A DNA stretch of 12,601 nucleotides from Smithellaceae bacterium (lineage in GTDB: Bacteria; Desulfobacterota; Syntrophia; Syntrophales; Smithellaceae): assembly GCA_028704195.1 (NCBI GenBank), contig JAQVLL010000019.1, positions 1-12,601 of the forward strand. Direction: 5' to 3'. Made by a program: the position numbers and the translations under genes. How positions within the stretch are numbered: the stretch's first letter is position 1; every line of letters starts with the position of its first letter. This document shows, piece after piece, positions 1 through 8,185 of the stretch. Below the pieces are notes generated by a model. That model saw only the letters and a program-made list of their open reading frames with translations, was not told where the DNA came from and did not search any database.

Positions 1-122
1 AATGGACTCTTCATAACTTGAAATAACCGCCGGAGATGGCAATTTTGATTTTCATCATCTGTCTTTTTCTGAAAAATTTCTCTAAATTTGATTACCAGCA
101 GTATGTTCAACTTTTTCAAAGG

Positions 123-1082
123 TCACCCGGAGGCGACATCACCGGACATTATATCCGCTGCCGATATATATTCATAGCTCCTGTTCGGGCCCCGGAATTT
201 AATCAGCATCTGACCATGACGGTCAACGGGTACCGAGGTTCTCCCGTAGTTGACTGAGTTCAGGGTTCCCCCGTCTTTTTGCAGCAGAATATTGCCGGAG
301 TTCTTAAGTTTCAAAACCGTGGCGAGGGCCAGGCTGGCATAAACCTCTCCATTGTATTGAATGAGCATCGGCAGGCGCCTCAGCATACCGTCCTGATCGG
401 GGCTGAAATTAATAAACCCCGACGCGCCGGCCTTTTCGGAGAGTATGGTTAAATTGCACAAAGCGCCTGTGCTTTCCGGAAGTCCCGCATCCTCTTTCCG
501 TTCTCCCGTGTTTCGTCTAGACGAAACCTTGACCGGGTGTAAAACGCATTGTTCCGAACTTTTTTCCAGCCTGCTGAATTGGAATTTATTACCCAGGACA
601 AAACGCCGGCTCGCGATTGACTTCGCAAGGATACGATCATTATCGCTGAATTCATCGCGAAGCCCGTCAACGGTTATGTCAAGTTTATAGGTCTTCCCCA
701 GGTCTTTCAACAGCTGCCCTGCTGAGGTTCTGTCAGGTTCGGCAAAAACCATGTCGAGGCCAATTACAGAAGGTTTCAGGGCCGCAATTTTGTCAAATAA
801 CTCGGCGACCCGGTAGCGGGGCCAGGGCCATTGCCCATATCTATTCAGACTTTTTTCATCAAGGTCAACAATGACCAGATTGCGGCTGGCCTGATTGTTC
901 GGGAAATTCCTCAGAAGAAGGTCATAATTTATATAATCAAGCTGCTGAAGCAGGTTTGGCTTAAATGCAAAGATAATCGCAAAAAACAGCGTGGACAGGA
1001 GGCCCCAGACCAGGATGCGGCGGTTTCCCGACTTGCCATTTACGATAAAATTGTCGGAGTCGCGAATTGGTAGTCTGCTCAA
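123..1082 (-). CDS. CHASE2-domain sensor protein, truncated C-terminus
   Basis: CHASE2 is an extracytoplasmic sensor domain, normally followed by membrane helices and a cytoplasmic output domain such as a cyclase or kinase. Residues 21-42 form one N-terminal membrane helix. The family pattern follows: DLLLRNF, VIVDLDEKSL, WPWPR near 85, GLDMVFAEPD near 108, GFINFSPDQDGMLRRLP near 220, and FRGP...YISAADI near the end. The protein stops at residue 319, just where the family usually continues with a stretch like LKGKIVLVG and then the output region, so those parts are missing. The start is TTG, supported by AGGAGA at 1089-1094, 6 bases upstream. It is the last gene of a FecR-OmpA-CHASE2 set, 37 bp after the OmpA gene. 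Family identity is secure. Whether the short form is functional or a broken gene is open. Confidence 0.8.
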   Translation of the reverse strand: MSRLPIRDSDNFIVNGKSGNRRILVWGLLSTLFFAIIFAFKPNLLQQLDYINYDLLLRNFPNNQASRNLVIVDLDEKSLNRYGQWPWPRYRVAELFDKIAALKPSVIGLDMVFAEPDRTSAGQLLKDLGKTYKLDITVDGLRDEFSDNDRILAKSIASRRFVLGNKFQFSRLEKSSEQCVLHPVKVSSRRNTGERKEDAGLPESTGALCNLTILSEKAGASGFINFSPDQDGMLRRLPMLIQYNGEVYASLALATVLKLKNSGNILLQKDGGTLNSVNYGRTSVPVDRHGQMLIKFRGPNRSYEYISAADIMSGDVASG

Positions 1083-1119
1083 TTCTGTTCTCCTGCCTAA
1101 CCTTGCCGGCGGTGATAAC

Positions 1120-1722
1120 TTATTTTATCACTACTTCCACCCGCCGGTTCTTTGGTTCCGCGATCTCATCGGCGGTCTTAATGAGGGGATTTCCTTCACC
1201 ATGCGAGGTGACAGAGATATGGGCCCGGACTGAGCCGCTGGCCACCAATATTTCGGATGTTACCTGCGCCCGGTCAAGGGCCAACTTGTAGTTATATTCC
1301 TTTTCACCCACCGTGTCGGTATGTCCGGATATGACAATATCGGCGGAACCCCTCTCCCGGATGGTCTGAAAAATTTGCGGGAGAACGGCCTTGGATTCAT
1401 CGGTCAGTTCATTTGAATCCTGCAGGAAATAGAGGATGAATGTTACCGGCGGCAGCGGCTGCGCCGCCAACGCATCGGAAAAGGTGGATTGGATTTCTTC
1501 GGCGCTGAGCGTTGATACTTTACCCGGCGCTGTTTTGCTGTCCGTCACCTTCACCGATTGATTCGCCTGGTTTAATATTTGTTGCCCGCCCTCGTTCGCC
1601 ACTACCAGTTGTCCAACATTCCCGTCAGGGTCGGGAATTAATATGACCATGCTCCTGGCGCCACAGCCCGCTAAAAACAAAACCAGACCCAAGATGGCAA
1701 GTATGTTCATTATTCTCTTCAT
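1120..1722 (-). CDS. OmpA-family outer-membrane lipoprotein
   Basis: This 200-residue lipoprotein has a C-terminal OmpA domain, which binds peptidoglycan and anchors the outer membrane to the wall. The N-terminus is a lipoprotein signal with lipobox LAGC; Cys20 is the acylation site. Residue +2 is Gly, so by the usual rule it goes to the outer membrane. Residues 21-90 are a low-homology spacer. The OmpA domain covers about 95-200 and shows the motifs SGHTDTVG (132-139), LDRAQ (149-153) and NRRVEV (192-197). The ATG is preceded by GGAGG at normal spacing. It lies 55 bp after the FecR gene and 37 bp before the CHASE2 gene, so the three are probably co-transcribed. The domain call is firm. The exact role, probably structural or part of envelope sensing, is inferred from the neighbours. 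Confidence 0.88.
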   Translation of the reverse strand: MKRIMNILAILGLVLFLAGCGARSMVILIPDPDGNVGQLVVANEGGQQILNQANQSVKVTDSKTAPGKVSTLSAEEIQSTFSDALAAQPLPPVTFILYFLQDSNELTDESKAVLPQIFQTIRERGSADIVISGHTDTVGEKEYNYKLALDRAQVTSEILVASGSVRAHISVTSHGEGNPLIKTADEIAEPKNRRVEVVIK

Positions 1723-1777
1723 ATCCGCCTCCTTCGCAAGGATTTTTCGAAAAATTATTTGTTCGTGAAAAGCTGAC

Positions 1778-2248
1778 TTACTGCGTGATGCAAGGGCATA
1801 GGCTGGTATCTTTGACCTTGACTAAAAACTCTGTTCCGCGAATACCGATTGTTGCGTCAGGAGTCTGGAACTTCACCGATTCCGGGGACTGCCGGCCGAT
1901 GATGCCAGAAACATAGGAGGCGGTACCTTTCACCATCCGGGCAATCATAGAGAGCATGCCTTTTTGGGGGACAAAAACATATTCATCAATCACTATTTCA
2001 CTTTTCGGTCCCAGGGATAAAATCGTGTTGTCCTCGAAAATAATTCCCACGGAGCTTTCCGCCCCCGTCCGGATGATGTCCTTCTGGTAAATTTTGTCGC
2101 CAATGTTAATGGGAATTTCTTTGCCGCTGCGAATGACAACAATGTCGCCCTTGCCTGTTTTTGTTTTTCCTATTGCCGGCTCTTGACCCATGGCGAAACA
2201 AGGCAGTAGAAACGTCATCATGAGACAGAGGATAAATGATCTTTTCAT
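1778..2248 (-). CDS. Exported FecR-domain protein
   Basis: This is a small periplasmic FecR-domain protein of 156 residues. A Sec signal peptide spans residues 1-21, with likely cleavage after A-M-G (19-21). The FecR domain follows: VGIIFEDNTILSLGPKSEI (about 67-85), then TASYVSGI and the hallmark TPDATIGIRGTEF near 130-142. It lacks the N-terminal anti-sigma region and the central membrane helix of true FecR regulators, so it belongs to the short exported kind often found beside OmpA and CHASE2 genes. Its C-terminus ends with a CPC motif whose meaning is unknown. The ATG has an AGGGAG ribosome site upstream. It is the first gene of the module and lies downstream of an extended -10 promoter. 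Fold assignment is strong. The ligand or partner is unknown. Confidence 0.85.
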   Translation of the reverse strand: MKRSFILCLMMTFLLPCFAMGQEPAIGKTKTGKGDIVVIRSGKEIPINIGDKIYQKDIIRTGAESSVGIIFEDNTILSLGPKSEIVIDEYVFVPQKGMLSMIARMVKGTASYVSGIIGRQSPESVKFQTPDATIGIRGTEFLVKVKDTSLCPCITQ

Positions 2249-2339
2249 AGATATTCTCCCTTCTTAAAAAATATGTGGGGTGCCCGTATCCTGTCCGAAC
2301 AAATAATATACGAACCTCACGTTTGCCGATATCTTTGAT

Positions 2340-2348
2340 ATTATACCA
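2340..2348 (-). promoter_or_regulatory. Extended -10 promoter for the FecR-OmpA-CHASE2 module
   Basis: On the minus strand the sequence reads TGGTATAAT, a perfect -10 hexamer with the TGn extension. A recognisable -35 box is lacking, which fits an extended -10 promoter. The predicted transcript would start near 2333 and leave about 85 bases of leader before the FecR ATG. The leader contains GTTCG twice, 16 bp apart (2296-2315), which could be a regulator site but is too short to assert. Confidence 0.5.
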
Positions 2349-2509
2349 ACACTTTTCATTTTTTAAAGAAGAAAATTTGCAGCATCAATGACTTTTAAGT
2401 GAAATCAAGCATTTTGGTGGAATTTGACGTTTTGAGAACTTCAGGAACCGATAGATAATAAAGTTTGATTTGTGCTCGTCTTTTCGTCTTACTGTGAAGA
2501 ATACCTTAT

Positions 2510-2671
2510 CTAACGACAGGTGTATTTATCGATATTTTCATCGGACGGGCTCATCCCGTATGGCCATGCCGATCGTTCCAGTTCTTTGATTTTTTGATTC
2601 AGGTAGTGAATTTCTTCGATCAATTCCTGATTTGTCCGGTCATTTTTATTCCAGATGAAAATGATTTGCAC
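2510..2671 (-). pseudogene. Short coiled-coil frame, possible remnant of a PAS sensor kinase N-terminus
   Basis: This is a 53-codon frame from a possible GTG at 2671 to TAG at 2510. It reads through a charged amphipathic helix, NDRTNQELIEEIHYLNQK and then IKELERS, followed by SDENIDKY. That looks like the N-terminal linker of PAS-type sensor kinases in deltaproteobacteria, which often begin with a short basic stretch, a helix like KTKEQLLNELEELR, and IAELE. No normal ribosome site precedes it: the GGG run abuts the GTG. The expected ATG position reads AAT, and the frame stops before any PAS domain. It could also be a real small protein. The resemblance is judged by eye and is moderate at best. 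Confidence 0.35.
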
Positions 2672-2682
2672 CCCCCTGATAA

Positions 2683-5304
2683 TTATTGAAACCGGATATC
2701 AAACTCGCCGTCTCTCACACCCAGAAACACATCCGCAGGCCCTTTTTCTTCTCCCAGGCGCGAGAGGACTTCTCCGGCCAGAAGCGGAAAAAGGGTTCCC
2801 CGCATGATATGATCAATGTTTCTGGCACCAGTCTCCACTTCCCTGCAGCGGCCGGCAATCTGTCTTACAACATCCGGCGTGAAGCAAACCTTCATTTTTC
2901 CGGTTTCAGACAGCCGAGATTCCAACTGTCTGAGCTTGATCCTGACAATCTCTTCCATAAAAGCCGGGTCAAGCGTCACATAGGGCACGATGGTCATCCG
3001 GGCCAGAAGCGCGGGCTTGAAATGTTTGGAGAGAATCGGCCGTATGGCTTCGGTCAATTTATCCATAGACGGTTTTTCCGTGACATTCCACATTCCGGTA
3101 ATGACATCCGATGCCAGGTTGCTGGGTAAAAAAATGATGGTGTTTTTAAAATCGATGTCTCGTCCCTCTCCGTCAGAAAGCGTGCCTTTGTCAAACACCT
3201 GATAAAAAAGATTGATGACATCATGATGCGCTTTTTCAACTTCATCGATCAGCACCACGGAATAGGGCCTTTGCCGCACGGCTTCGGTCAATATGCCGCC
3301 TTCCCCGTAGCCAACATAACCGGGGGGAGAACCGATCAGACGGCTGACGGTATGGCCCTCCTGAAATTCGCTCATGTTGATGGTTGTGAGAAAACGTTCT
3401 CCTCCGAAAAGAAGATCGGCCAGGGCCAGACCGGTTTCGGTTTTGCCAACGCCGCTGGGACCAACCAGCAGAAAAATGCCGATGGGCTGGCGGGGATCAG
3501 AAAGACCGGCCCGGGATGCCTTGATGGTCCTGCAGATGATGCGCAGGGCTTCATCCTGTCCTTTGATGCGTTCCCTCAAGCGATCTTCCAGGTGGAGAAC
3601 ATTCCGGGCCTGATCGCGCAGCACTTTGCCCAGCGGAATACCCGTCCAGTCGGAAACCACTTTGGCAACCACATCCGGATCAACATCCACCCTCATGAGC
3701 GGCGACCCTCCCTGAATAACCTCAAGTTCGCTCACCGCCTGCGCCAGCGCCTGCTGCAGCCCTTCTATGGCCTGCTCTTCCACGCCATCGCTTGCCGCCT
3801 CGCACAGTTTTTTTCGCGCATCCAGCAGTTTCCGGACAGATTCCGATTCCGTCCGCCAGTGTTCGTGCAGCTTTTCCAGACGGTCCGCAAGTGATTTCAA
3901 TGATTCTTCAATCTGCGCGGGTCTGCCTTTATCAATCGCCAGACCATGCATCCGGTCTCGCTGAAGCGCTCTCTTTTCTCGTTCCAGCGCATCCATCGAT
4001 CGTTCGAGGTCTTCGATCACATCCGGTTTTGCCGTGAGCAGAATTTTAACACGCGCCGCGCTCGTGTCCAGAAGATCGACGGCCTTGTCCGGAAGCTGCC
4101 GTCCCGAAATGTATCGTCCGGCCAGTTCCGCCGCTGCAAAAATGGCGTCGTCCCGCACGGTCACGCCATGCGCCGCTTCGTATTTGTCCTTGAGGCCACG
4201 CAGAATCAGAGCGGTTGTTGCCACGTCCGGTTCATCCAGCTTGACCGGCTGGAAACGCCGGGCCAGCGCAGCGTCTTTTTCAAAATACTTTTTGTATTCC
4301 GCCCAGGTGGTGGCGGCAATCGTGCGCAGTTCCCCGCGCGCCAGCGCCGGCTTCAGCAGATTGGCGGCGTCTCCACCCCCGGCCTGATTGCCAGCTCCGA
4401 TGAGTGTATGCGCTTCGTCGATAAAAAGAATCATCGGCACCGGTGAGGACTTGATTTCGTTCATGACGGATTTCAGACGATTTTCAAACTCGCCTTTGAC
4501 GCCCGCTCCTGCCTGCAGAAGCCCCATGTCCAGCCCCAGAAGCGTTACGTCTTTTAAAAGCTGCGGCACATCATCCTCCACGATACGCAGGGCCAGTCCT
4601 TCAACAACAGCTGTTTTACCGACACCCGCTTCTCCGACGATGATCGGGTTGTTTTTGCGCCGTCTGGCCAGAATGTCGATCATCTGCAGAATTTCACGGT
4701 CACGGCCAAAAACCGGATCAATTATCCCCATTCTGGCGCTGGCGGTGAAGTCGGTGCAGAAGCGGCTGATGGCGGTTGTTCCCGCAGGCGAGGGCACTTC
4801 CTGTCCGGATGCTTTCTCATGTATAGCCTGCTCTATGGAAGACCGGCAGACCGTCGCGTACTGATCGTGCAGGGCATCCCGGCTGACTGTTTTGAGCATG
4901 TTTATGTATTGCCCTTCGGTAAGACGGTATTGTTTGTTGAGAAGGGCGGACAGCATCGGGCCGGAGCGGATCAGGTTTTCCCGGAAATTGATGGAGGAGA
5001 CGAGCCATGCCTCCTGGAGCCATTCGATCAAAAGAGGCGAAAAAACCGGCCGACCGGTGTTGCCGGTGCGCAGGGCATCGATATCCCGGTCGATGGTCCA
5101 TTTGAGGGCGTTGACATCCACATCCGCCTGCTTAAGCAGAAGCGCCATATCCGACTGAGTTTCTTCCAAAAGCCTGCTTAAATAATGCTCGACAGTGACT
5201 TCATAGTGAGTGCGGGATACACACAGACCGGCCGCTCCTTCCAGGGCACCAGTACAAAAAACGTTCATTCTTTCCAGCAGAGACCTAACGTCGATGTTCA
5301 TCAT
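2683..5304 (-). CDS. clpV: T6SS sheath-recycling AAA+ ATPase ClpV (TssH)
   Basis: ClpV is a hexameric Hsp100/ClpB-type ATPase in the cytoplasm. It binds the contracted TssB/TssC sheath and disassembles it for reuse. At 873 residues it has the family's usual length. Domains in order: an N-terminal double-Clp region (about 1-160) with the ClpV-type LLIEWLQEAWLV (91-102); the first AAA+ ring with Walker A GEAGVGKT (224-231) and Walker B ILFIDEAH (292-299); a middle coiled coil (about 430-520); and the second AAA+ ring with GPSGVGKT (615-622), VVLIDEVE (683-690) and the pore-loop motif GSPPGYVGYGEGG (658-670). Two ATGs are adjacent at 5304 and 5301; AAGGG lies 11-14 bases upstream, so either could serve. 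It is the last gene of tssE-F-G-clpV. The context separates it from housekeeping ClpB. Confidence 0.95.
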   Translation of the reverse strand: MMNIDVRSLLERMNVFCTGALEGAAGLCVSRTHYEVTVEHYLSRLLEETQSDMALLLKQADVDVNALKWTIDRDIDALRTGNTGRPVFSPLLIEWLQEAWLVSSINFRENLIRSGPMLSALLNKQYRLTEGQYINMLKTVSRDALHDQYATVCRSSIEQAIHEKASGQEVPSPAGTTAISRFCTDFTASARMGIIDPVFGRDREILQMIDILARRRKNNPIIVGEAGVGKTAVVEGLALRIVEDDVPQLLKDVTLLGLDMGLLQAGAGVKGEFENRLKSVMNEIKSSPVPMILFIDEAHTLIGAGNQAGGGDAANLLKPALARGELRTIAATTWAEYKKYFEKDAALARRFQPVKLDEPDVATTALILRGLKDKYEAAHGVTVRDDAIFAAAELAGRYISGRQLPDKAVDLLDTSAARVKILLTAKPDVIEDLERSMDALEREKRALQRDRMHGLAIDKGRPAQIEESLKSLADRLEKLHEHWRTESESVRKLLDARKKLCEAASDGVEEQAIEGLQQALAQAVSELEVIQGGSPLMRVDVDPDVVAKVVSDWTGIPLGKVLRDQARNVLHLEDRLRERIKGQDEALRIICRTIKASRAGLSDPRQPIGIFLLVGPSGVGKTETGLALADLLFGGERFLTTINMSEFQEGHTVSRLIGSPPGYVGYGEGGILTEAVRQRPYSVVLIDEVEKAHHDVINLFYQVFDKGTLSDGEGRDIDFKNTIIFLPSNLASDVITGMWNVTEKPSMDKLTEAIRPILSKHFKPALLARMTIVPYVTLDPAFMEEIVRIKLRQLESRLSETGKMKVCFTPDVVRQIAGRCREVETGARNIDHIMRGTLFPLLAGEVLSRLGEEKGPADVFLGVRDGEFDIRFQ

Positions 5305-5307
5305 AAT

Positions 5308-5361
5308 TCATTGGACCCTTTCCGTAATATTCGTCAGGCAATTAAATTTTAAATGATTCAT
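5308..5361 (-). CDS. 17-codon mini-frame bridging tssG and clpV
   Basis: This frame runs from an ATG at 5361 to a TGA at 5308 and encodes MNHLKFNCLTNITERVQ. An AAGGG ribosome site lies 4 bases upstream of the ATG. Its stop lies 3 bases before the clpV ATG, so ribosomes ending here could re-start on clpV, whose own ribosome site is spaced rather far. The peptide has no recognisable family. It may be a coupling device rather than a functional protein, or chance. Confidence 0.25.
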   Translation of the reverse strand: MNHLKFNCLTNITERVQ

Positions 5362-5403
5362 ATTACCCTTCAGCTCGTTCCTCTCCAGGTGGCTAATTTC
5401 TGT

Positions 5404-5447
5404 TTGTCCCCTCTGGGAGCGTTCACCTTTCTTGTCCCCCTCTGGAG
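5404..5447. repeat. Two near-identical 16-bp direct repeats in the tssG-clpV gap
   Basis: TTGTCCCCTCTGGGAG (5404-5419) and TTGTCCCCCTCTGGAG (5432-5447) are the same motif with one base shifted, 28 bp apart. The second copy also contains the small inverted repeat CCCTC-TG-GAGGG. Such C-rich/G-rich intergenic motifs are often dispersed repeats. Only this pair is visible here. Confidence 0.45.
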
Positions 5448-5463
5448 GGAGACTGTGTCGCAA

Positions 5464-6480
5464 TCACCCAAAGGGGAAAACCGCACGGACTTCACCAATT
5501 TTTTCACATGAAAAAATCCACGTATCCATGCCCAGCCGGTTGGCCGTTTCCGCACCCAGGCAGACGCAGGATGCTTCACCTTCGCGTAAAATCAGTTCCA
5601 TGTCGTATTCCAGCGGTTCCAGGAGATAAAACCGGGTCAGCGCGGAGAGGCGATTATTTTCCTCGCTTCCCGGCAGAAGCTGCTGAAACAGTAGATAATT
5701 CAAAGGACCGAGACGCAGGCGAAATTTACCGGTCTGGTCCTTGATTTGCCCTCCGATAATGCTGTCTATACCCAGATTGCCGCCTGTTCTTCCCAGCAGC
5801 AAACGCTGCGACAGGGGAATTTTCACACGGCGGCAGGCGCACTGAACGACTTTCACCGGGGCATAGCTGAAAGTATCGCCGAGTATCGTTTCCAGCCCCC
5901 AGGCGCTGCGGGGATGCTGGCTTAAAATCCCACTGTAGCGGATCATAGAATAAGCATGAGACATGTCGAGACGATGTCTGGACTCACCCAACCCAATCAG
6001 GCAGTACAGTTTATTCAGGATTTCCGGATTTTTTTCTTCACAGACCTGGAAAAACAGGCGGTATTTCATCGAGCAGCGGAAAAAAAGCGTGAATAGCCTG
6101 TGATTGAAGATGTCCAGAAAATCCCGGACGGCTGATTTTTCGTCGGCTTCCTGCCGAATCAGGTCTTCCGTGTAGAATGTCGGCAGGGGTGATGCCGGCC
6201 CGTAAAGCCCGAGAAAACTGGCGTCGACTAAAAAACCCGGCGTTTCTCCCTCTGTTCTTTCAACGGACGCGACATCCGAGGCGGGAAAACTTAGATTATT
6301 TTGAGGCCGGATACGCAGGCTCTGCACTTGCCGGGCAAACGTCTGCGCATCTTCGACGGTTTCCGGATCATGGCCCAGAAGGCGCATCAGCCGCATCACC
6401 TGGAAAAAAGAAAAACGCCGGCCCTTTTTCAAGAGTTCGGTTGCTATATCAAAGGTTGACAGCCCAGTCTGGCCGGCCAT
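5464..6480 (-). CDS. tssG: T6SS baseplate protein TssG
   Basis: TssG (formerly ImpH/VasB) is part of the cytoplasmic T6SS baseplate wedge. One TssG combines with two TssF and one TssE to form the phage-like wedge around the VgrG hub. The 338 residues match the family's usual length. The N-terminal signature RRFSFFQVMRLMRLLG (21-36), the central LIRQE/DFLDIFNHRLFTLFFR region (about 130-155) and the C-terminal ANRLGMDTWI are typical. The start codon lies inside the end of tssF (37 bp overlap), and GGGGAAC upstream of the ATG can serve as ribosome site, so the two are probably translationally coupled, as is common for this pair. A 159-bp gap with repeats follows before clpV. Confidence 0.93.
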   Translation of the reverse strand: MAGQTGLSTFDIATELLKKGRRFSFFQVMRLMRLLGHDPETVEDAQTFARQVQSLRIRPQNNLSFPASDVASVERTEGETPGFLVDASFLGLYGPASPLPTFYTEDLIRQEADEKSAVRDFLDIFNHRLFTLFFRCSMKYRLFFQVCEEKNPEILNKLYCLIGLGESRHRLDMSHAYSMIRYSGILSQHPRSAWGLETILGDTFSYAPVKVVQCACRRVKIPLSQRLLLGRTGGNLGIDSIIGGQIKDQTGKFRLRLGPLNYLLFQQLLPGSEENNRLSALTRFYLLEPLEYDMELILREGEASCVCLGAETANRLGMDTWIFSCEKIGEVRAVFPFG

Positions 6481-8177
6481 GAATACCGTTCCCCTCTCAA
6501 TACTTCTTCGATTGTCAGTCCGGTAAACGAATTAATGGAGGCGTATCCCCCTAAAAAATGATCCAGCACACAACCGAAAACAAACATGTCTCCCGTCGAA
6601 GCAAAATGATCCTCGCGCAGTTTCATAATAATATTGCGCCCGCGAACAGGCATCCCACGAAAAATCCGGTCGGCCGCTTTGTCTTCCAGGTGTTCTATGC
6701 CGCTGATGCGTTTTTTGTTGGCAAGAATGGCCGGCTGATTTTGAGATTCTGAAAAGATATAGAGGTCAAGCAACGCACGAAAGTTATCGGTGCCGGCAAG
6801 CGACAGGTAGTTTAGAGACAGGTGCGAGATCAGTCGCCATAAAACGTTGGATTCCACAGGCTGCACAGCGGCCGGAGTGACCGGCTTGATATTGCTAAAT
6901 GTGACATGTTCAGGGCCGGTTCCGACGGGAAGGCAGATATCACCGATGCGCAGATTCTCCGGCAGAAAACCGTTGGTGCAGGTAAGTTCGATGCAAAGCG
7001 TTTCGGTGTGAAGAGCCGCCGCTGCCTTCGGATAGGCTACCGCCAGATAGACATCAGGTGCCCCCTTCATCACCGAGCGGCGGTGCATGATGCTATAGAC
7101 GGGCATCGATTGCACGTCCGGGTTAAAATGATCAAATGCTTGATAGGTTCTTTGACCGGCACCGGCCTGCACATACCCGGACACGTTATCGATGGAATAA
7201 ATCCGGTAATGATCGGGACTGTCAGATGCCGGGCGCACCCGGTACCACTCCTTCTGATGATCAACAAATACCGGGTCGGCATCATAAGGAAAGAGGTTAA
7301 TGACGGGTGTGGCAAACAGAGCGAACGAATTTTGGGTAAGACGCGGCGCTGCAACGGGAAGATCATCAAATTCAAAACAAATTTCAAATTTGGATCCGTT
7401 TCCCCGGTTTCGCCACTCATCCCATCCGGTCAGGTCCAGGTACAAAAACTTTTCGGGGGAGTAAAAATACTCCTGAATAACCCGGTAGCCGGGAAACGAA
7501 TGAGGCGGATAAGGAATAAGGGCCGCCTTTTCGGGAAATCCCGCATCTTTCAGGTGATGACAGTGCAGGACAGCACAATCTCCCGGTTCCAGCGGTTTGA
7601 GGACGATTTTCCTCAAATGGCGCAACAGAAGAAAATACAAGTTGGCAGCGCCTTGATAATCTCCCGCAAGATAAAATCGCAGGGATTGAACTGACAACTC
7701 CGATAATGGTAAGCCGTCAAGCGCCATCACCAGCCTGATTTGTGGCGCCTGACCGGACGGCTGCTCAAAAATCGCATCGGCTATGGAAATGGGATGGACA
7801 TCCACATCAAAACAGGTTTTGAAATAACAGGTAGTCCCCTCAACCGGTATGGATGCCAGCCGGGTTCCCACCGGAATTTTTATAGACTGCTTCATGGTGG
7901 GTTTGGGCCTGAAGGCAACGGCAGAGGTTGACGGAATAGGCCTGAGATAATGGGGCCAGAGCAGGCGGATCAGATCCTGGATGATTTCCGGAAATTCGTC
8001 GTCCAGTTTTCGGCGCAAAAGCGCTGTCTGAAAGGACACTCCCTCCAGCAGCCGCTCCACGTCGGGGTCAGCCGCCTGTCCGCCAAGCATCGGCGCCAGC
8101 GCCGGGTGGGCCCTGGCAAAGTCGCTCCCCAGCTCCCTGAGCTGATCCATTTCCTGCTGATAATAACGTTTGAGCAT
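6444..8177 (-). CDS. tssF: T6SS baseplate protein TssF
   Basis: TssF (formerly ImpG/VasA) is the larger wedge subunit of the T6SS baseplate and is related to phage T4 gp6. The 577 residues are normal for the family. Family motifs include the opening YYQQEMDQLRELGSDFARAHP (5-25), the LWPHYLRPIPS segment (73-83) and IPVGTRLASIPV (101-112), with a C-terminal end like RYSWPARLGCQPL. AAGG lies about 6 bases upstream of the ATG. It sits 40 bp after tssE and overlaps tssG by 37 bp. No frame breaks are seen. The protein is soluble and cytoplasmic, with no signal peptide. Confidence 0.94.
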   Translation of the reverse strand: MLKRYYQQEMDQLRELGSDFARAHPALAPMLGGQAADPDVERLLEGVSFQTALLRRKLDDEFPEIIQDLIRLLWPHYLRPIPSTSAVAFRPKPTMKQSIKIPVGTRLASIPVEGTTCYFKTCFDVDVHPISIADAIFEQPSGQAPQIRLVMALDGLPLSELSVQSLRFYLAGDYQGAANLYFLLLRHLRKIVLKPLEPGDCAVLHCHHLKDAGFPEKAALIPYPPHSFPGYRVIQEYFYSPEKFLYLDLTGWDEWRNRGNGSKFEICFEFDDLPVAAPRLTQNSFALFATPVINLFPYDADPVFVDHQKEWYRVRPASDSPDHYRIYSIDNVSGYVQAGAGQRTYQAFDHFNPDVQSMPVYSIMHRRSVMKGAPDVYLAVAYPKAAAALHTETLCIELTCTNGFLPENLRIGDICLPVGTGPEHVTFSNIKPVTPAAVQPVESNVLWRLISHLSLNYLSLAGTDNFRALLDLYIFSESQNQPAILANKKRISGIEHLEDKAADRIFRGMPVRGRNIIMKLREDHFASTGDMFVFGCVLDHFLGGYASINSFTGLTIEEVLRGERYSWPARLGCQPLI

Positions 8178-8185
8178 AGGGTGCC

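Larger units (their letters stand above)
2249..2682. other. Intergenic gap between clpV and the FecR module
   Basis: This 434-bp gap is AT-rich. It holds the extended -10 promoter at 2340-2348 and a 53-codon coding-like frame at 2510-2671, both on the minus strand. I looked for a GC hairpin with a T-run after clpV on the minus strand and found none, so read-through from the T6SS operon into the envelope module cannot be excluded. The stretch 2350-2509 shows no gene and no clear repeat. Confidence 0.5.

Noticed and set aside
123..125. The in-frame TGA of the CHASE2 gene as a selenocysteine codon
   Set aside because: The codons after it do not resemble the continuation of CHASE2, and the family is not known for a conserved Cys here, so recoding is not supported.
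3223..3894. Long plus-strand frame (223 codons) opposite clpV
   Set aside because: It lies wholly within clpV on the other strand, its product is rich in low-specificity residues with no motif, and clpV is fully explained by family motifs. A shadow of GC-biased codons.
2683..5304. Housekeeping ClpB instead of ClpV
   Set aside because: The operon with tssE, tssF and tssG and the ClpV-type N-terminal segment LLIEWLQEAWLV favour the T6SS paralogue.
6906..7694. Long plus-strand frame (262 codons) opposite tssF
   Set aside because: It is antisense to a clearly conserved gene, with no ribosome site and no recognisable domain.
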